From the NCBI RefSeq assembly GCF_023155745.1, contig NZ_JAKNUS010000007.1, positions 124,001 through 188,000 on the forward strand: a stretch of 64,000 nt of DNA, in the 5' to 3' direction. The translations under genes and the position numbers were made by a program. This stretch comes from Microbacterium kunmingense. GTDB lineage: Bacteria > Actinomycetota > Actinomycetes > Actinomycetales > Microbacteriaceae. Shown here piece by piece: positions 19,018 through 28,425 of this stretch. The stretch's first letter is position 1. The number at the start of each line of letters is the position of its first letter. Under the pieces are notes generated by a model that saw nothing but the letters and a program-made list of their open reading frames with translations, did not search any database and was not told where the DNA came from.

Positions 19018-21302
19018 GGGGCCTCACCCGCGGCAGCCGGGGACTTCCGTCGGCGCAGGCGCCGCACCGTGCGGATGACACCGATCACGAGGAAGACGCC
19101 GACGAGGGTGGCGAGCACGATGAGCCCGATCGACTCCCACTCGGCGCTGACGACCACCTCGACCGACTGGGTCTGACCGATCGGCTCGAGCGTCGGGCTC
19201 CGCAGCTGCAGGTCGACGCGCACCTCGCCGTTGCCCAGTCGCGCCTGCACCGGAACCTCGACGCGCGCGTTCGATCCGGCCGGGACGGTGAAGGCCGTCA
19301 CCTCCTGCACATCGAGGCGGACGTCGTCGGGGGCGGCGCGAAGCTCGAGATTCACCGACCAGGGGAGGTCGTTGCGCACCCAGGGCCGCAGGGCCGAGTC
19401 GGCGCTGATGAGCTGTGTGGTGCTCGGGGGGAGCATCTCGACCGCCGAAAGCGTCTCCTCGGTCGCCGCGCGGTGCTCGGTGAGCGCGAGGGTGCCGGCC
19501 GCCGGAGTCGCGAGCCACGACACCCCGAGCAGCTGCAGCAGCTCGGCGCGTTCGGGTCCGGTGAGCAGCTGTGGATCATCGAGGATGCTGGAGAACCGGC
19601 CGATCCGGGCTTCGTCGTCGATGAGGGCGGATGTCGCGGCCGCGCGCTCCGCCTCGAGGACGCCTTCCTCAGCGGTGAGCGCCGCGATCTCGACGGGCGT
19701 CGGCGGCGCAGCGATGAGGCCCGGAAGAGACAGAGCGGTCACGCCCGGTGCTTCGAGCGCGGCGGCGATCGCGGTGTCGAGCGCGACGTAGGAGCGCGTG
19801 GACGACCGGTCGAAGGCGACGAGGAGCGGGGCGTCGGGCACGTCGGCCTTGGCGAACGCGAGCTCGGCGCTGGCTGTGGCGAGCTCCGCCCCGCGCAGGA
19901 CGGCGTCGTCGAGGAGGGAGGCGGTCTGCAGAGCGTCGGAGAGGCGGCTGTCGTACACCAGGACGCCGGCACCGCCGGCGTCGCCGCGCGCCGGGACGGG
20001 CGACCCACCCGAGCCGGCTGCGGTGCGGTCGGACGGCACGAGGGTGAGCGCCGGCGAGCTCTCCGTGCCGAGCGGTGCGAGCCCCGCGACGGTGTCGGGG
20101 GCGACGGCGACGCCCGCGGGCCAGTAGACCGCGTCGCGCGCGTTGCCGATGGACAGCAGCTCCGCGAGGTCGGGGAGGACGGGCGCGGACGGGTCGACCG
20201 GAACCGACGGACTGGTCGACGGGGTGGGGGTGCCCGTGCCCGGCGTGGTCGCACTCGGGGTGGGCGCGGCGGTGCCGCTCGGACCCGCCGTGGGCTCGGG
20301 GTCGTCCTCCTCGCCGTTGCCGGCGAAATCGTCGACGTCCATGTACGACAGCAGTGAGGTCGGCTGCAGCGGCACGGTCAGCCCGGCGCGCAGCTGTGTG
20401 GCCACGTCGGCGTCGCCGAACTGGGTGGCGAAGCGCGAGTTCGGCAGGGAGAGCAGACGGTCGAGCCACTCCACAGCCTGCTCGGGGGCGCTGTCGCCGA
20501 GGACGCGGATGCTCGCGGGGATCGCCGGATCGACCGCGAGGATCGCCGCGGTGCCCTCGACGCCGGTGAGCTGCGCGTCGAGGTCGCCGCCGGGGGCGGT
20601 CAGGGTGGCCAGCTCGTCGGCCGTGAGAAGCCCCGCTGACAGCGCAGGGGCGGTGATCGGCACCACCGCGGCCACGGCGGCGGTTGCCGCCGGATCGGGC
20701 ACGACGATCACGCTGCGCGCCTCGATCTCACCCTCGGACCCGGTGACGCGCGCCGTGAGGGGGTAGACGCCGGGCGCCTTGCCGGCGAGCACGGGGTTGT
20801 CGGCCGCGACCGTGACGGCGACCGTCTGGCGCGCGCCGGTCGCGACGGGTTCGACGGGCGCTGCGCCGGCCTGCTGGACGGTGGCGCCGTCGCCTCCCGA
20901 GAGCCAGCCGTCCAGCGCCCCGCGGTCGCGGAGCGCCTCGAGGCCGACCGAGACGATGGCCTCCGCGCCGGCGGTGGGCAGTTCGGTGCCGTTGTCCACG
21001 GCCGCCGAGACGGTGAGGGCCTCGCCGCCGGCCACGACACCCCCGCCGATGGGGGCGAGGAGCAGCGACACCTCGCCCGACAGGGTCGGCGTCGCGGAGG
21101 GGCTCGGCGTGGGGTCCGGCGTCGCGGCGGTCGCGCGTCCCGACAGGGTCGCCGGCACCGGCTCCGCCGCGGACGCTGCGGACGCGCCCAGCGGGGCTGC
21201 GACGAGGGTCAGCAGGGTCGCGAACGCCGCGACCGTCGCGCTCCAGCGGGCGCGCGTGCCGCGTCGGGATCTCGCCCGCGACTCGGAGGGGCTCAGCGTC
21301 AT
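19014..21302 (-). CDS. Secreted, membrane-anchored DUF6049 protein
   Basis: A 762-residue exported protein. It has a twin-arginine-rich N-terminus and signal peptide (about residues 25-46, ending ASAASA), a Thr/Pro/Ser-rich linker (PDPTPSPSATPTLSG), a long extracellular part with a second proline/threonine/serine stretch near residue 340, and a C-terminal membrane helix (about 718-742) followed by RRLRRRKS. The family is always found next to murJ and is thought to act in cell-envelope assembly, but its activity is unknown. Overlap with murJ implies one transcript. Confidence 0.85.
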   Translation of the reverse strand: MTLSPSESRARSRRGTRARWSATVAAFATLLTLVAAPLGASAASAAEPVPATLSGRATAATPDPTPSPSATPTLSGEVSLLLAPIGGGVVAGGEALTVSAAVDNGTELPTAGAEAIVSVGLEALRDRGALDGWLSGGDGATVQQAGAAPVEPVATGARQTVAVTVAADNPVLAGKAPGVYPLTARVTGSEGEIEARSVIVVPDPAATAAVAAVVPITAPALSAGLLTADELATLTAPGGDLDAQLTGVEGTAAILAVDPAIPASIRVLGDSAPEQAVEWLDRLLSLPNSRFATQFGDADVATQLRAGLTVPLQPTSLLSYMDVDDFAGNGEEDDPEPTAGPSGTAAPTPSATTPGTGTPTPSTSPSVPVDPSAPVLPDLAELLSIGNARDAVYWPAGVAVAPDTVAGLAPLGTESSPALTLVPSDRTAAGSGGSPVPARGDAGGAGVLVYDSRLSDALQTASLLDDAVLRGAELATASAELAFAKADVPDAPLLVAFDRSSTRSYVALDTAIAAALEAPGVTALSLPGLIAAPPTPVEIAALTAEEGVLEAERAAATSALIDDEARIGRFSSILDDPQLLTGPERAELLQLLGVSWLATPAAGTLALTEHRAATEETLSAVEMLPPSTTQLISADSALRPWVRNDLPWSVNLELRAAPDDVRLDVQEVTAFTVPAGSNARVEVPVQARLGNGEVRVDLQLRSPTLEPIGQTQSVEVVVSAEWESIGLIVLATLVGVFLVIGVIRTVRRLRRRKSPAAAGEAP

Positions 21303-21487
21303 AGATAGTCGGCCCGGGAGTCGCGGTGTGCGACCGAAGACCCGCGGCCGGGTGCGATTCTACGGTCCGGGCCTTCGAGGTTCCCGATGCCCGCCCGCGC
21401 GGCCGCCGATCCGCGCTGCGCACGCGGACCCTGACCGCTCGCGCGCAGCAGCGGAGGGCGTCTCGGTCGATCGGCTTGAATGGGCAG

Positions 21488-23065
21488 ATGCCTCCCGCCC
21501 CCCGTCCGACCGTCTCGCCGCTTCCCGAGCCCGACGCCGTCCGCTGCCGCGCGCTCGCCGACGATCTCCGCGCCGCCGGTTTCACGTCCGAAAACCTCCG
21601 AGCGGTGTGGGGCCCGACCGCCGACACCGCCATCGCCCGGGGGCTGCGCGGCCCCGCGGTGGCCGCCCTCGGCGACCGCACCGATCCGCTCGCGGTGCTC
21701 GGACGCCTCTTCGTGCTCGGCGTCACCGAGCCGGCCGGGCGCGTCGCGGCATCCGTACCGCACACCGGCATCGAGGGACTGGTCGCCCTCGGCCTTGTGG
21801 ATGTCATCGAGGGCCCGGATGCCGGGGTGCGGCCGCTGGCGATCATCCGCCCCCAATCCTTCGTCGACGAGCACGGCGAGGGCGAATGGTGGATCGCGAG
21901 CGACCTCGATGAGGCGGCCCTCGGCGGCCCGCTCGCCGAGGGACACGTCCTGGGCGTCGGCGGCGCGTCGCAGACGCTCGCGCGACTGCAGCTGCCGGGG
22001 GGCGGGGTGGAGCGCGGTCTCGACCTCGGCACGGGGTGCGGAATCCAGGCGCTCCGGCTCGGGCGCGGCGTGGGGCGGGTCGTGGCGACCGACATCTCCG
22101 AGCGCGCCCTCCGCTTCACCCGCCTGAACGCGCTGCTGAACGGTGTCGACGGCATCGAGACACGCCTCGGAAGCCTCTTCGACCCGCTCGAGCCGGGCGA
22201 GCAGTTCGAGCGGATCGTCTCGAACCCGCCGTTCGTCATCACCCCGCGCGTCGAGGGCGTGCCGGCGTACGAGTACCGCGACGGCGGCCTCGTCGGCGAC
22301 GCGCTCGTCGCGGAAGTGGTGACCGGACTCGGGGTGCACCTCGCGCCCGGCGGCCTCGCGCAGCTGCTCGGCAACTGGGAGTATCGCGAGGGGGAAGACG
22401 GCCTCGACCGGGTGCGCGGCTGGGTGGCCGACGCCCCGGTGGCCCTCGACGCCTGGGTGATCGAGCGTGAGCGTCTGGATCCGCTGGCCTACGCCGAGCT
22501 GTGGATCCGTGACGGCGGCACCGCGCCGGGAACGGCCGAGTACGCCCGGCTCATCGAGGCGTGGCTGGATGACTTCGCCCGCCGCGGCGTCACCGGGGTG
22601 GGGTTCGGGTACATCCTGCTGCACCGCCCGCCGTCCTGGCGGGTCACCCTCGAGCGGTACGAGCGGGTGCGCGGCGCCGCCGAGGCCTCCGGCGCCGACC
22701 TTGCCGCTTCGCTCGCCGCGCACGCCCGGCTGGTGTCGCTCGGGGAGGGACAGGCCGGTGACGCGGCGCTCGCGGCATCCGTCCTCCGGGTCGCGCCCGA
22801 CGTGACCGAGGCCCGCCATCACCGCCCCGGCGAGGAAGCGCCGACGGTCATCGAACTGCACCAGGGCGGCGGGTTCGGGCGGGTCGTGTCCGTCGACCCC
22901 GCCCTCGCCGCCCTCGTCGGTGCCAGCGACGGCGACCTGGCCGTCGGGCCCCTCATCGAGGCGATCGCCGAGCTGCTCGAGGTCGACGCCGGTGAGCTCC
23001 GCGCCGACCTGCTGCCGCGGGTGCGGGAGCTGCTGGTGACCGGCTTCCTCCGATTCGCCGACTGA
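21488..23065 (+). CDS. SAM-dependent methyltransferase, HemK/PrmC-like (DUF7059 type)
   Basis: A 525-residue protein. After a helical N-terminal domain (about 1-170), a Rossmann methyltransferase domain has GLDLGTGCGIQALRL, VVATDISERALRFTRLNA and the catalytic NPPF motif (IVSNPPFVITPR), which marks N5-glutamine or N6-adenine methyltransferases. A C-terminal region of about 170 residues is unassigned. The substrate is unknown; ribosomal-protein or release-factor glutamine is possible. It is divergent from the DUF6049 gene across 185 bp and 22 bp from cca. Confidence 0.8.
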   Translation: MPPAPRPTVSPLPEPDAVRCRALADDLRAAGFTSENLRAVWGPTADTAIARGLRGPAVAALGDRTDPLAVLGRLFVLGVTEPAGRVAASVPHTGIEGLVALGLVDVIEGPDAGVRPLAIIRPQSFVDEHGEGEWWIASDLDEAALGGPLAEGHVLGVGGASQTLARLQLPGGGVERGLDLGTGCGIQALRLGRGVGRVVATDISERALRFTRLNALLNGVDGIETRLGSLFDPLEPGEQFERIVSNPPFVITPRVEGVPAYEYRDGGLVGDALVAEVVTGLGVHLAPGGLAQLLGNWEYREGEDGLDRVRGWVADAPVALDAWVIERERLDPLAYAELWIRDGGTAPGTAEYARLIEAWLDDFARRGVTGVGFGYILLHRPPSWRVTLERYERVRGAAEASGADLAASLAAHARLVSLGEGQAGDAALAASVLRVAPDVTEARHHRPGEEAPTVIELHQGGGFGRVVSVDPALAALVGASDGDLAVGPLIEAIAELLEVDAGELRADLLPRVRELLVTGFLRFAD

Positions 23066-23087
23066 GCCGCCGGATATCGTGGAAGCC

Positions 23088-24518
23088 ATGCTCAACATGG
23101 CCGAAGGCCTCGCGCGCCTGAGCGCGCTCGCCGCATCGCCGGTCGTGTCGACCCTCGCCGCCGCGTTCGACGCCGCCGGCCGGGAACTGTCGATCGTCGG
23201 GGGACCGGTGCGCGATGCGTTCCTGGGGCGGCCGACGAACGACCTGGATTTCACCACCGATGCGTCGCCCGACGAGATCCTGCGGATCGTCACGCCCATC
23301 AGCTCCACGCAGTGGGACATCGGTCGCGCCTTCGGCACCATCGGCGCGAAGGTGCAGGGCGAGAGCGTCGAGATCACGACCTACCGCGCCGACAGCTACG
23401 ACGGTGTCACCCGCAAGCCCACCGTCGAGTTCGGCGACACCCTGGACGGCGACCTGGCCCGCCGCGACTTCACCGTGAACGCGATGGCGCTGCGGGTGCC
23501 GGCGTGCACGCTCGTCGACCCGACCGGCGGCGTCGAAGACCTCGTGGCGCGGCGCCTTCGCACGCCCGGGGATCCCCGGGTGAGCTTCGGTGATGATCCG
23601 CTCCGGATGCTGCGGGCCGCGCGTTTCGCTTCGCAGCTGGAGTTCGACGTCGACGCCGACACGGTGGCGGCGATGACCGAGCTGCGCGACACCCTGTCGA
23701 TCGTCAGCCCCGAACGGATCCAGGGTGAGCTGGTGAAGCTGCTGCAGACCGATGAGCCGGCCCGCGGCATCCGTCTTCTCGTCGAGACCGGACTGATCGA
23801 CCTCTTCCTCCCCGAGGTGCCGGCGCTGCGCCTCGAGATCGACGAGCATCACCACCACAAGGACGTCTACGAGCACTCGCTGACCGTGCTGCGACAGACG
23901 ATCGAGTTGGAGCGAGAGCGGAATCCGGATGCCGCGGCCGACGTGCCGCTCCGGCTCGCCGCACTGCTGCACGACATCGGCAAGCCCGCGACGAGGCGGC
24001 TCGAGCCCGGCGGCGGCGTGACGTTCCACCACCACGACGTCAAGGGTGCGCGCATGGCGCGCAAGCGCCTCCAGGCGCTGCGGTTCGACAGCGACACGAT
24101 CGGCACGGTGACCCGGCTGATCGAGCTGCACCTGCGGTTCTTCGGCTACGCCGAAGGCGCGTGGACCGACTCCGCCGTGCGTCGGTACGTGCGCGACGCC
24201 GGAGCGGAGCTCGAGCGACTGCACATCCTCACCCGCGCCGACGTGACGACGCGCAATCGCCGCAAGGCGGCGCGGCTGGCCTCGGCCTACGACGACATCG
24301 AGAACCGCATCGCGGCCCTGCGAGAGCAGGAGGAGATCGACGCGGTGCGCCCCGAGCTCGACGGCAACCGCATCCAGGAGGTGCTGGGCATCCGCCCCGG
24401 CCGCGAGGTCGGCGAGGCCTACCGGTTCCTGCTCGACCTGCGTCTGGACGAGGGGGTGCTCGGCGAGGAGGAGGCCGAGCGGCGCCTCCGCGCGTGGTGG
24501 GCGGCGCGCTCGGCCTGA
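23088..24518 (+). CDS. cca: CCA tRNA nucleotidyltransferase
   Basis: Adds or repairs the 3' CCA of tRNA; about 476 residues. It has the nucleotidyltransferase motif (GGPVRDAFLGR, then NDLDFTT with the metal aspartates), the RRDFTVNAMAL and DDPLRMLRAARF segments of class II enzymes, and a C-terminal HD domain (LLHDIGKPATR with an HHHD segment). The start may instead be the GTG at 23079 or ATG at 23097. It is needed because tRNA genes here do not encode CCA (see tRNA-Cys). A 69-bp palindromic repeat follows. Confidence 0.93.
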   Translation: MLNMAEGLARLSALAASPVVSTLAAAFDAAGRELSIVGGPVRDAFLGRPTNDLDFTTDASPDEILRIVTPISSTQWDIGRAFGTIGAKVQGESVEITTYRADSYDGVTRKPTVEFGDTLDGDLARRDFTVNAMALRVPACTLVDPTGGVEDLVARRLRTPGDPRVSFGDDPLRMLRAARFASQLEFDVDADTVAAMTELRDTLSIVSPERIQGELVKLLQTDEPARGIRLLVETGLIDLFLPEVPALRLEIDEHHHHKDVYEHSLTVLRQTIELERERNPDAAADVPLRLAALLHDIGKPATRRLEPGGGVTFHHHDVKGARMARKRLQALRFDSDTIGTVTRLIELHLRFFGYAEGAWTDSAVRRYVRDAGAELERLHILTRADVTTRNRRKAARLASAYDDIENRIAALREQEEIDAVRPELDGNRIQEVLGIRPGREVGEAYRFLLDLRLDEGVLGEEEAERRLRAWWAARSA

Positions 24519-24600
24519 CCCGTCGTCGCGGGCTGCGCCCGCACTCCGCCCCGCGCCCCGCCCGCACCCTGCCCCCTCCGCCTCGCTCTCACCCGACCCC

Positions 24601-24669
24601 GCGAGAGTGCAACGGGGCGCCGAGAATCCGTGGTTCACCCGCATCCTCGGCGCGCAGATGCACTCTCGC
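24601..24669. repeat. 69-bp nested palindromic repeat, copy A
   Basis: Outer arms GCGAGAGTGC and GCACTCTCGC (10 bp, perfect) enclose inner arms GCGCCGAG and CTCGGCGC. The loop contains GGTTCACCC. It is located 82 bp after cca and could terminate transcription. The second copy, at 28235-28303, is identical in length and in both arms except one base. Confidence 0.85.
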
Positions 24670-24733
24670 CGAGAGCGCGGGAAGCGCGCGGACGTACACT
24701 GGCGGCAACCGCTCGCTGAGGAACGGAGTCGGC

Positions 24734-26071
24734 GTGGCATCGTCGTGGTCGTCGCGCCGCGAGGTCTCGCCCGAGACCACGCGGCTTCTCATCGAGCGCG
24801 CGCACGAGGAGCTGCTCGCCGGCAACGCCGCCGACCGCCGGCTCGACGACGTGCGACCTCTGGTGCGCGACTCATGGCGCCGATCACTGCAGGGACTCGT
24901 CGGAGCCGAGGACCTCCCGCCCCTCGACCTCGACGCCGACGCGCTCGAGCAGTACCGGCGAAGCCACCCGCTCGGGTCGGTCATCGACATGGTGCGGGGC
25001 CTGCTGCTCCCGGGCGGTCCGGACGAATCGGGCGTCATCGTCGCCGTCGGCGACGCCGCGGGCCGGCTCATCTGGGTCGACGGCGACCATCGCATCCGCA
25101 CCCTGACCGGCGACATGGGCTTCGTCGCGGGCGCGAACTGGTCGGAAGACGCGGTCGGCACCTCGGCGCCCGGCACCGCCCTCACCCTCGACCGCTCGGT
25201 GCAGATCCACGGCGCCGAGCACTTCAACCGCCTCGTGCAGCCCTGGTCGTGCACCGCGGCGCCCGTGCACGATCCCGAGACGCGCCGCCTCCTCGGGGTG
25301 ATCGACGTCACCGGTGGCCCCGACGCGGCGACTCCGCAGGCGCAGCTGCTGGTGGATGCCGCGGCGCGGGCCATCGAGGGCGAGTTGCTCATCGCACGGC
25401 TGCGCGAGAGGGCGGCCCCGTCGCATCCGTCCTCGTCAGCGCGCCCGCGCTCGCGCCCCGCGCGCCCGCACCCCGCCCGCGCGACGCTCCGCGTGCTCGG
25501 ACGCGACCGGGCGCTGCTCGAGGTCGGCGCCGGCGACACCGAAACGGTCGTCGAGGTCAGCAGCCGGCACGCCGAGCTGCTGCTCCTCCTGGCCGTCCAT
25601 CGCGAGGGCCTGTCGGCTGAGCGGCTGAGCGAGCTCGTCTACGGTGACCCCGAGGCGGTCGTGACCCTCCGGGCCGAGATGGTGCGCCTGCGCAAGGTGC
25701 TGGAGCGGACGGCGCCCGACCTCGTCCCCGCGTCCCGCCCCTACCGCCTGACGACGGCGGTGGAGACCGACGCCCACCAGCTCCTCTCCCTGCTCGACCG
25801 CGGCGCGCACCGGGTCGCCCTTTCGGCCTACCGCGGGGACGTGCTGCCCGATTCGGTGGCACCAGGGGTGGAGGAGTTCCGCGCGACCGTCGCGTCCACG
25901 CTGCGCGAGGCGCTGCTCGCCGAGGCGTCGGTCGAGGTCCTCCTCGCCTACGCCGACACCGCCGCGGGCGCCGACGACGTCGAGGTGCTGCGCCTCTGCC
26001 TGTCGATGCTGCCGCCGCGCTCTCCCAAGCGGGCGGCTCTCGTCGCGCGCGTCGCGCAGCTCGAGGACTGA
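24734..26071 (+). CDS. GAF-domain transcriptional regulator with C-terminal winged helix
   Basis: A 445-residue regulator, GTG start at 24734. The N-terminal half resembles the sensory part of AcoR-like regulators: SWRRSLQGLVGAEDLPPLDL, then a GAF domain around 85-220 with LTGDMGFVAGANWSEDAVGT. A proline/serine/arginine linker follows (about 225-250). The C-terminal third has a winged-helix-like segment (GLSAERLSELVYGDPEAVV, then LRAEMVRLRKVL), not an AAA+/sigma54 module. It is 84 bp upstream of the aldehyde dehydrogenase on the same strand and probably controls it. Confidence 0.75.
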   Translation: MASSWSSRREVSPETTRLLIERAHEELLAGNAADRRLDDVRPLVRDSWRRSLQGLVGAEDLPPLDLDADALEQYRRSHPLGSVIDMVRGLLLPGGPDESGVIVAVGDAAGRLIWVDGDHRIRTLTGDMGFVAGANWSEDAVGTSAPGTALTLDRSVQIHGAEHFNRLVQPWSCTAAPVHDPETRRLLGVIDVTGGPDAATPQAQLLVDAAARAIEGELLIARLRERAAPSHPSSSARPRSRPARPHPARATLRVLGRDRALLEVGAGDTETVVEVSSRHAELLLLLAVHREGLSAERLSELVYGDPEAVVTLRAEMVRLRKVLERTAPDLVPASRPYRLTTAVETDAHQLLSLLDRGAHRVALSAYRGDVLPDSVAPGVEEFRATVASTLREALLAEASVEVLLAYADTAAGADDVEVLRLCLSMLPPRSPKRAALVARVAQLED

Positions 26072-26155
26072 CCCCGCAACCGGATGCAACCTCCGCTCAC
26101 CTAGCGTCGGGGCACGCGACGACGACCTGTCGCGAACCTGTCGAAGGAGACATCC

Positions 26156-27706
26156 ATGACCATCGTCGAAGAAGGCGTGTCGAGCATCTACGCCGCTCCC
26201 GGCCAGCGCGGAGCCCTGGCCGACTATCGTCCCCGCTACGGCCACTACATCGGCGGCGAGTTCGTCGAGCCGATCAAGGGCCAGTACTTCGAGAACATCT
26301 CCCCGGTCAACGGCAAGCCCTTCTGCGAGGTGGGGCGCGGCACCTCCGAAGACATCGACCGGGCGGTGGATGTCGCGTGGCGCGCCTTCGAGTCGTGGAA
26401 GCGCACCACGCCGGCCGAGCGCGCGGTGATCCTCAACAAGATCGCCGACCGCATCGAGGAGAACCTCGAGAAGATCGCCGTCGCCGAGACCTGGGAGAAC
26501 GGCAAGCCCGTCCGCGAAACGCTCGCCGCCGACATCCCGCTCGCCGTCGACCACTTCCGCTACTTCGCCGGGGTGCTGCGGGCCCAGGAGGGATCGCTCA
26601 GCCAGCTCGACGAGGACACCGTCGCGTACCACTTCCACGAGCCGCTGGGAGTGGTGGGCCAGATCATCCCGTGGAACTTCCCGATCCTGATGGCGACGTG
26701 GAAGCTCGCGCCGGCGCTGGCTGCGGGCAACTGCGTCGTTCTGAAGCCGGCCGAGCAGACGCCGGCATCCCTGCTGTTCCTCCTCGAGATCATCGGCGAC
26801 CTGCTCCCGGCCGGTGTGGTGAACATCGTCAACGGCTTCGGCATCGAGGCGGGCGCGCCGCTGGCGCAGCACAAGCGCATCCGCAAGGTCGCCTTCACCG
26901 GCGAGACCACGACCGGGCGCCTCATCATGCAGTACGCGTCGCAGAACCTGATCCCCGTGACGCTCGAGCTCGGCGGCAAGAGCGCGAACGTCTTCTTCGA
27001 GGACGTCGCGCGTTCCACCGACGACGCGTACTACGACAAAGCGCTCGAGGGCTTCACCTTCTTCGCGCTGAACCAGGGCGAGGTGTGCACGTGTCCGTCG
27101 CGGGCGCTCATCCAGCGGTCGATCTACGACCGGTTCCTCGGCGACGGGCTCGACCGGGTGTCGAAGATCGTGCAGGGGAACCCCCTCGACCCGGCGACGA
27201 TGATCGGCGCGCAGGCCTCGAACGATCAGCTGGAGAAGATCCTGTCGTACATCGACATCGGCAAGCAGGGTGGCGCGAAGCTCCTCACCGGCGGTGAGCG
27301 CGTCGACCTCGGCGGCGACCTGTCGGAGGGGTACTACGTCGCCCCGACGGTGTTCGAGGGTACGAACGACATGCGCATCTTCCAGGAGGAGATCTTCGGG
27401 CCCGTCGTCTCGGTGACCTCGTTCGACGACTTCGACGACGCCATCTCGATCGCCAACGACACCCTGTACGGCCTCGGCGCCGGGGTGTGGAGCCGGTCGG
27501 GCGACACCGCCTACCGTGCGGGTCGGGCGATCGAGGCCGGTCGGGTGTGGACGAACACGTACCACCAGTACCCGGCCCACGCGGCCTTCGGTGGCTACAA
27601 GCAGTCGGGCATCGGGCGCGAGAACCACCTGAAGATGCTCGACCACTACCAGCAGACGAAGAACCTCCTGGTGTCGTACGCCGAAGGCGCGATGGGCTTC
27701 TTCTGA
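26156..27706 (+). CDS. NAD-dependent aldehyde dehydrogenase (ExaC/AldA type)
   Basis: A 516-residue class I/II aldehyde dehydrogenase oxidising aldehydes to acids. Cofactor segment [28 protein letters not shown], the FTGETTTGR phosphate loop, the catalytic base ELGGKSANV and the nucleophile cysteine in [11 protein letters not shown] are all present. The additional Cys two residues on is typical of the ExaC group linked to ethanol and acetaldehyde use. It sits between a GAF regulator and a DUF779 gene, a conserved actinobacterial trio. Confidence 0.92.
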   Translation: MTIVEEGVSSIYAAPGQRGALADYRPRYGHYIGGEFVEPIKGQYFENISPVNGKPFCEVGRGTSEDIDRAVDVAWRAFESWKRTTPAERAVILNKIADRIEENLEKIAVAETWENGKPVRETLAADIPLAVDHFRYFAGVLRAQEGSLSQLDEDTVAYHFHEPLGVVGQIIPWNFPILMATWKLAPALAAGNCVVLKPAEQTPASLLFLLEIIGDLLPAGVVNIVNGFGIEAGAPLAQHKRIRKVAFTGETTTGRLIMQYASQNLIPVTLELGGKSANVFFEDVARSTDDAYYDKALEGFTFFALNQGEVCTCPSRALIQRSIYDRFLGDGLDRVSKIVQGNPLDPATMIGAQASNDQLEKILSYIDIGKQGGAKLLTGGERVDLGGDLSEGYYVAPTVFEGTNDMRIFQEEIFGPVVSVTSFDDFDDAISIANDTLYGLGAGVWSRSGDTAYRAGRAIEAGRVWTNTYHQYPAHAAFGGYKQSGIGRENHLKMLDHYQQTKNLLVSYAEGAMGFF

Positions 27707-27737
27707 GACCGGCGGCGTTTCGTCGCGCCGCTGCGCG

Positions 27738-27780
27738 GCCCGCCCAACGACCGGATCCCCCGCCCGGTCGTTGAGCGGGC
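27738..27780. terminator. Interrupted hairpin between aldehyde dehydrogenase and DUF779 genes
   Basis: AACGACCGG (27746-27754) pairs with CCGGTCGTT (27764-27772), extended by GCCCGC/GCGGGC. The right arm runs into GGGCGCAGCGAGTC, a sequence style repeated in related genomes. It probably attenuates rather than ends transcription because the next gene is close. Confidence 0.55.
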
Positions 27781-27808
27781 GCAGCGAGTCCACACGAGAG
27801 GAGGACTC

Positions 27809-28207
27809 ATGAGTGAACCGAAGCCGTACAGCCGCGTCGCCGTGACCGACGCTGCGGCGGCCCTGCTCCGCACACTGACCGCCCAGCACGGGCCGCTGAT
27901 GTTCCATCAGTCGGGCGGATGCTGCGACGGCAGCGCGCCCATGTGCTACCCCGTGGGCATGTTCCTCATCGGCCCGAGCGACGTACACCTCGGCGCGCTC
28001 GAGGTGGGGCTCGCCGACCCCGTCGAGGTCTACATCTCCGAGGCGCAGTTCGAGTACTGGAAGTACACGCACCTCACGATCGACGTCGTCCCCGGGCGTG
28101 GCGCCGGGTTCAGCGTGGAGGGCCCGACGGGCAATCGGTTCATCATCCGCTCCCGCATGCTCGACGAGCCTGAGCTGAGGACGTTCGGCCTCGCCCCGTC
28201 GGCCTGA
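27809..28207 (+). CDS. DUF779 protein
   Basis: A 132-residue protein of the DUF779 family, encoded next to aldehyde dehydrogenases in many bacteria; its exact role is unknown. Conserved cysteines appear as SGGCCDGSAPMCYP (residues about 36-49), with LMFHQ before and a C-terminal GNRFIIRSR strand. Metal or redox binding by the three cysteines is plausible. RBS GAGAGGAGG lies just before the ATG. Confidence 0.88.
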   Translation: MSEPKPYSRVAVTDAAAALLRTLTAQHGPLMFHQSGGCCDGSAPMCYPVGMFLIGPSDVHLGALEVGLADPVEVYISEAQFEYWKYTHLTIDVVPGRGAGFSVEGPTGNRFIIRSRMLDEPELRTFGLAPSA

Positions 28208-28234
28208 TCGCCGCGCCACCCGGCGCACCGTCCC

Positions 28235-28303
28235 GCGAGAGTGCAACGGGGCGCCGAGAATACGGGTGAACCCCGCATCCTCGGCGCGCAGACGCACTCT
28301 CGC
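28235..28303. repeat. 69-bp nested palindromic repeat, copy B
   Basis: Same arms as copy A (24601-24669) in the same order, but the loop reads GGGTGAACC, the reverse complement of GGTTCACCC in copy A. It lies 28 bp after the DUF779 gene. Confidence 0.85.
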
Positions 28304-28425
28304 GGGGCGACGCCGCAGCCGCGGCATCCGGCGCACCTGGGCGTCGCGTCTGAGATCCCGTGAGGATTTGCGTCCGCCTCCCCACCGATGCCTACCGTGG
28401 ACGTCGGGCGACGGAAGGGAGTGGT

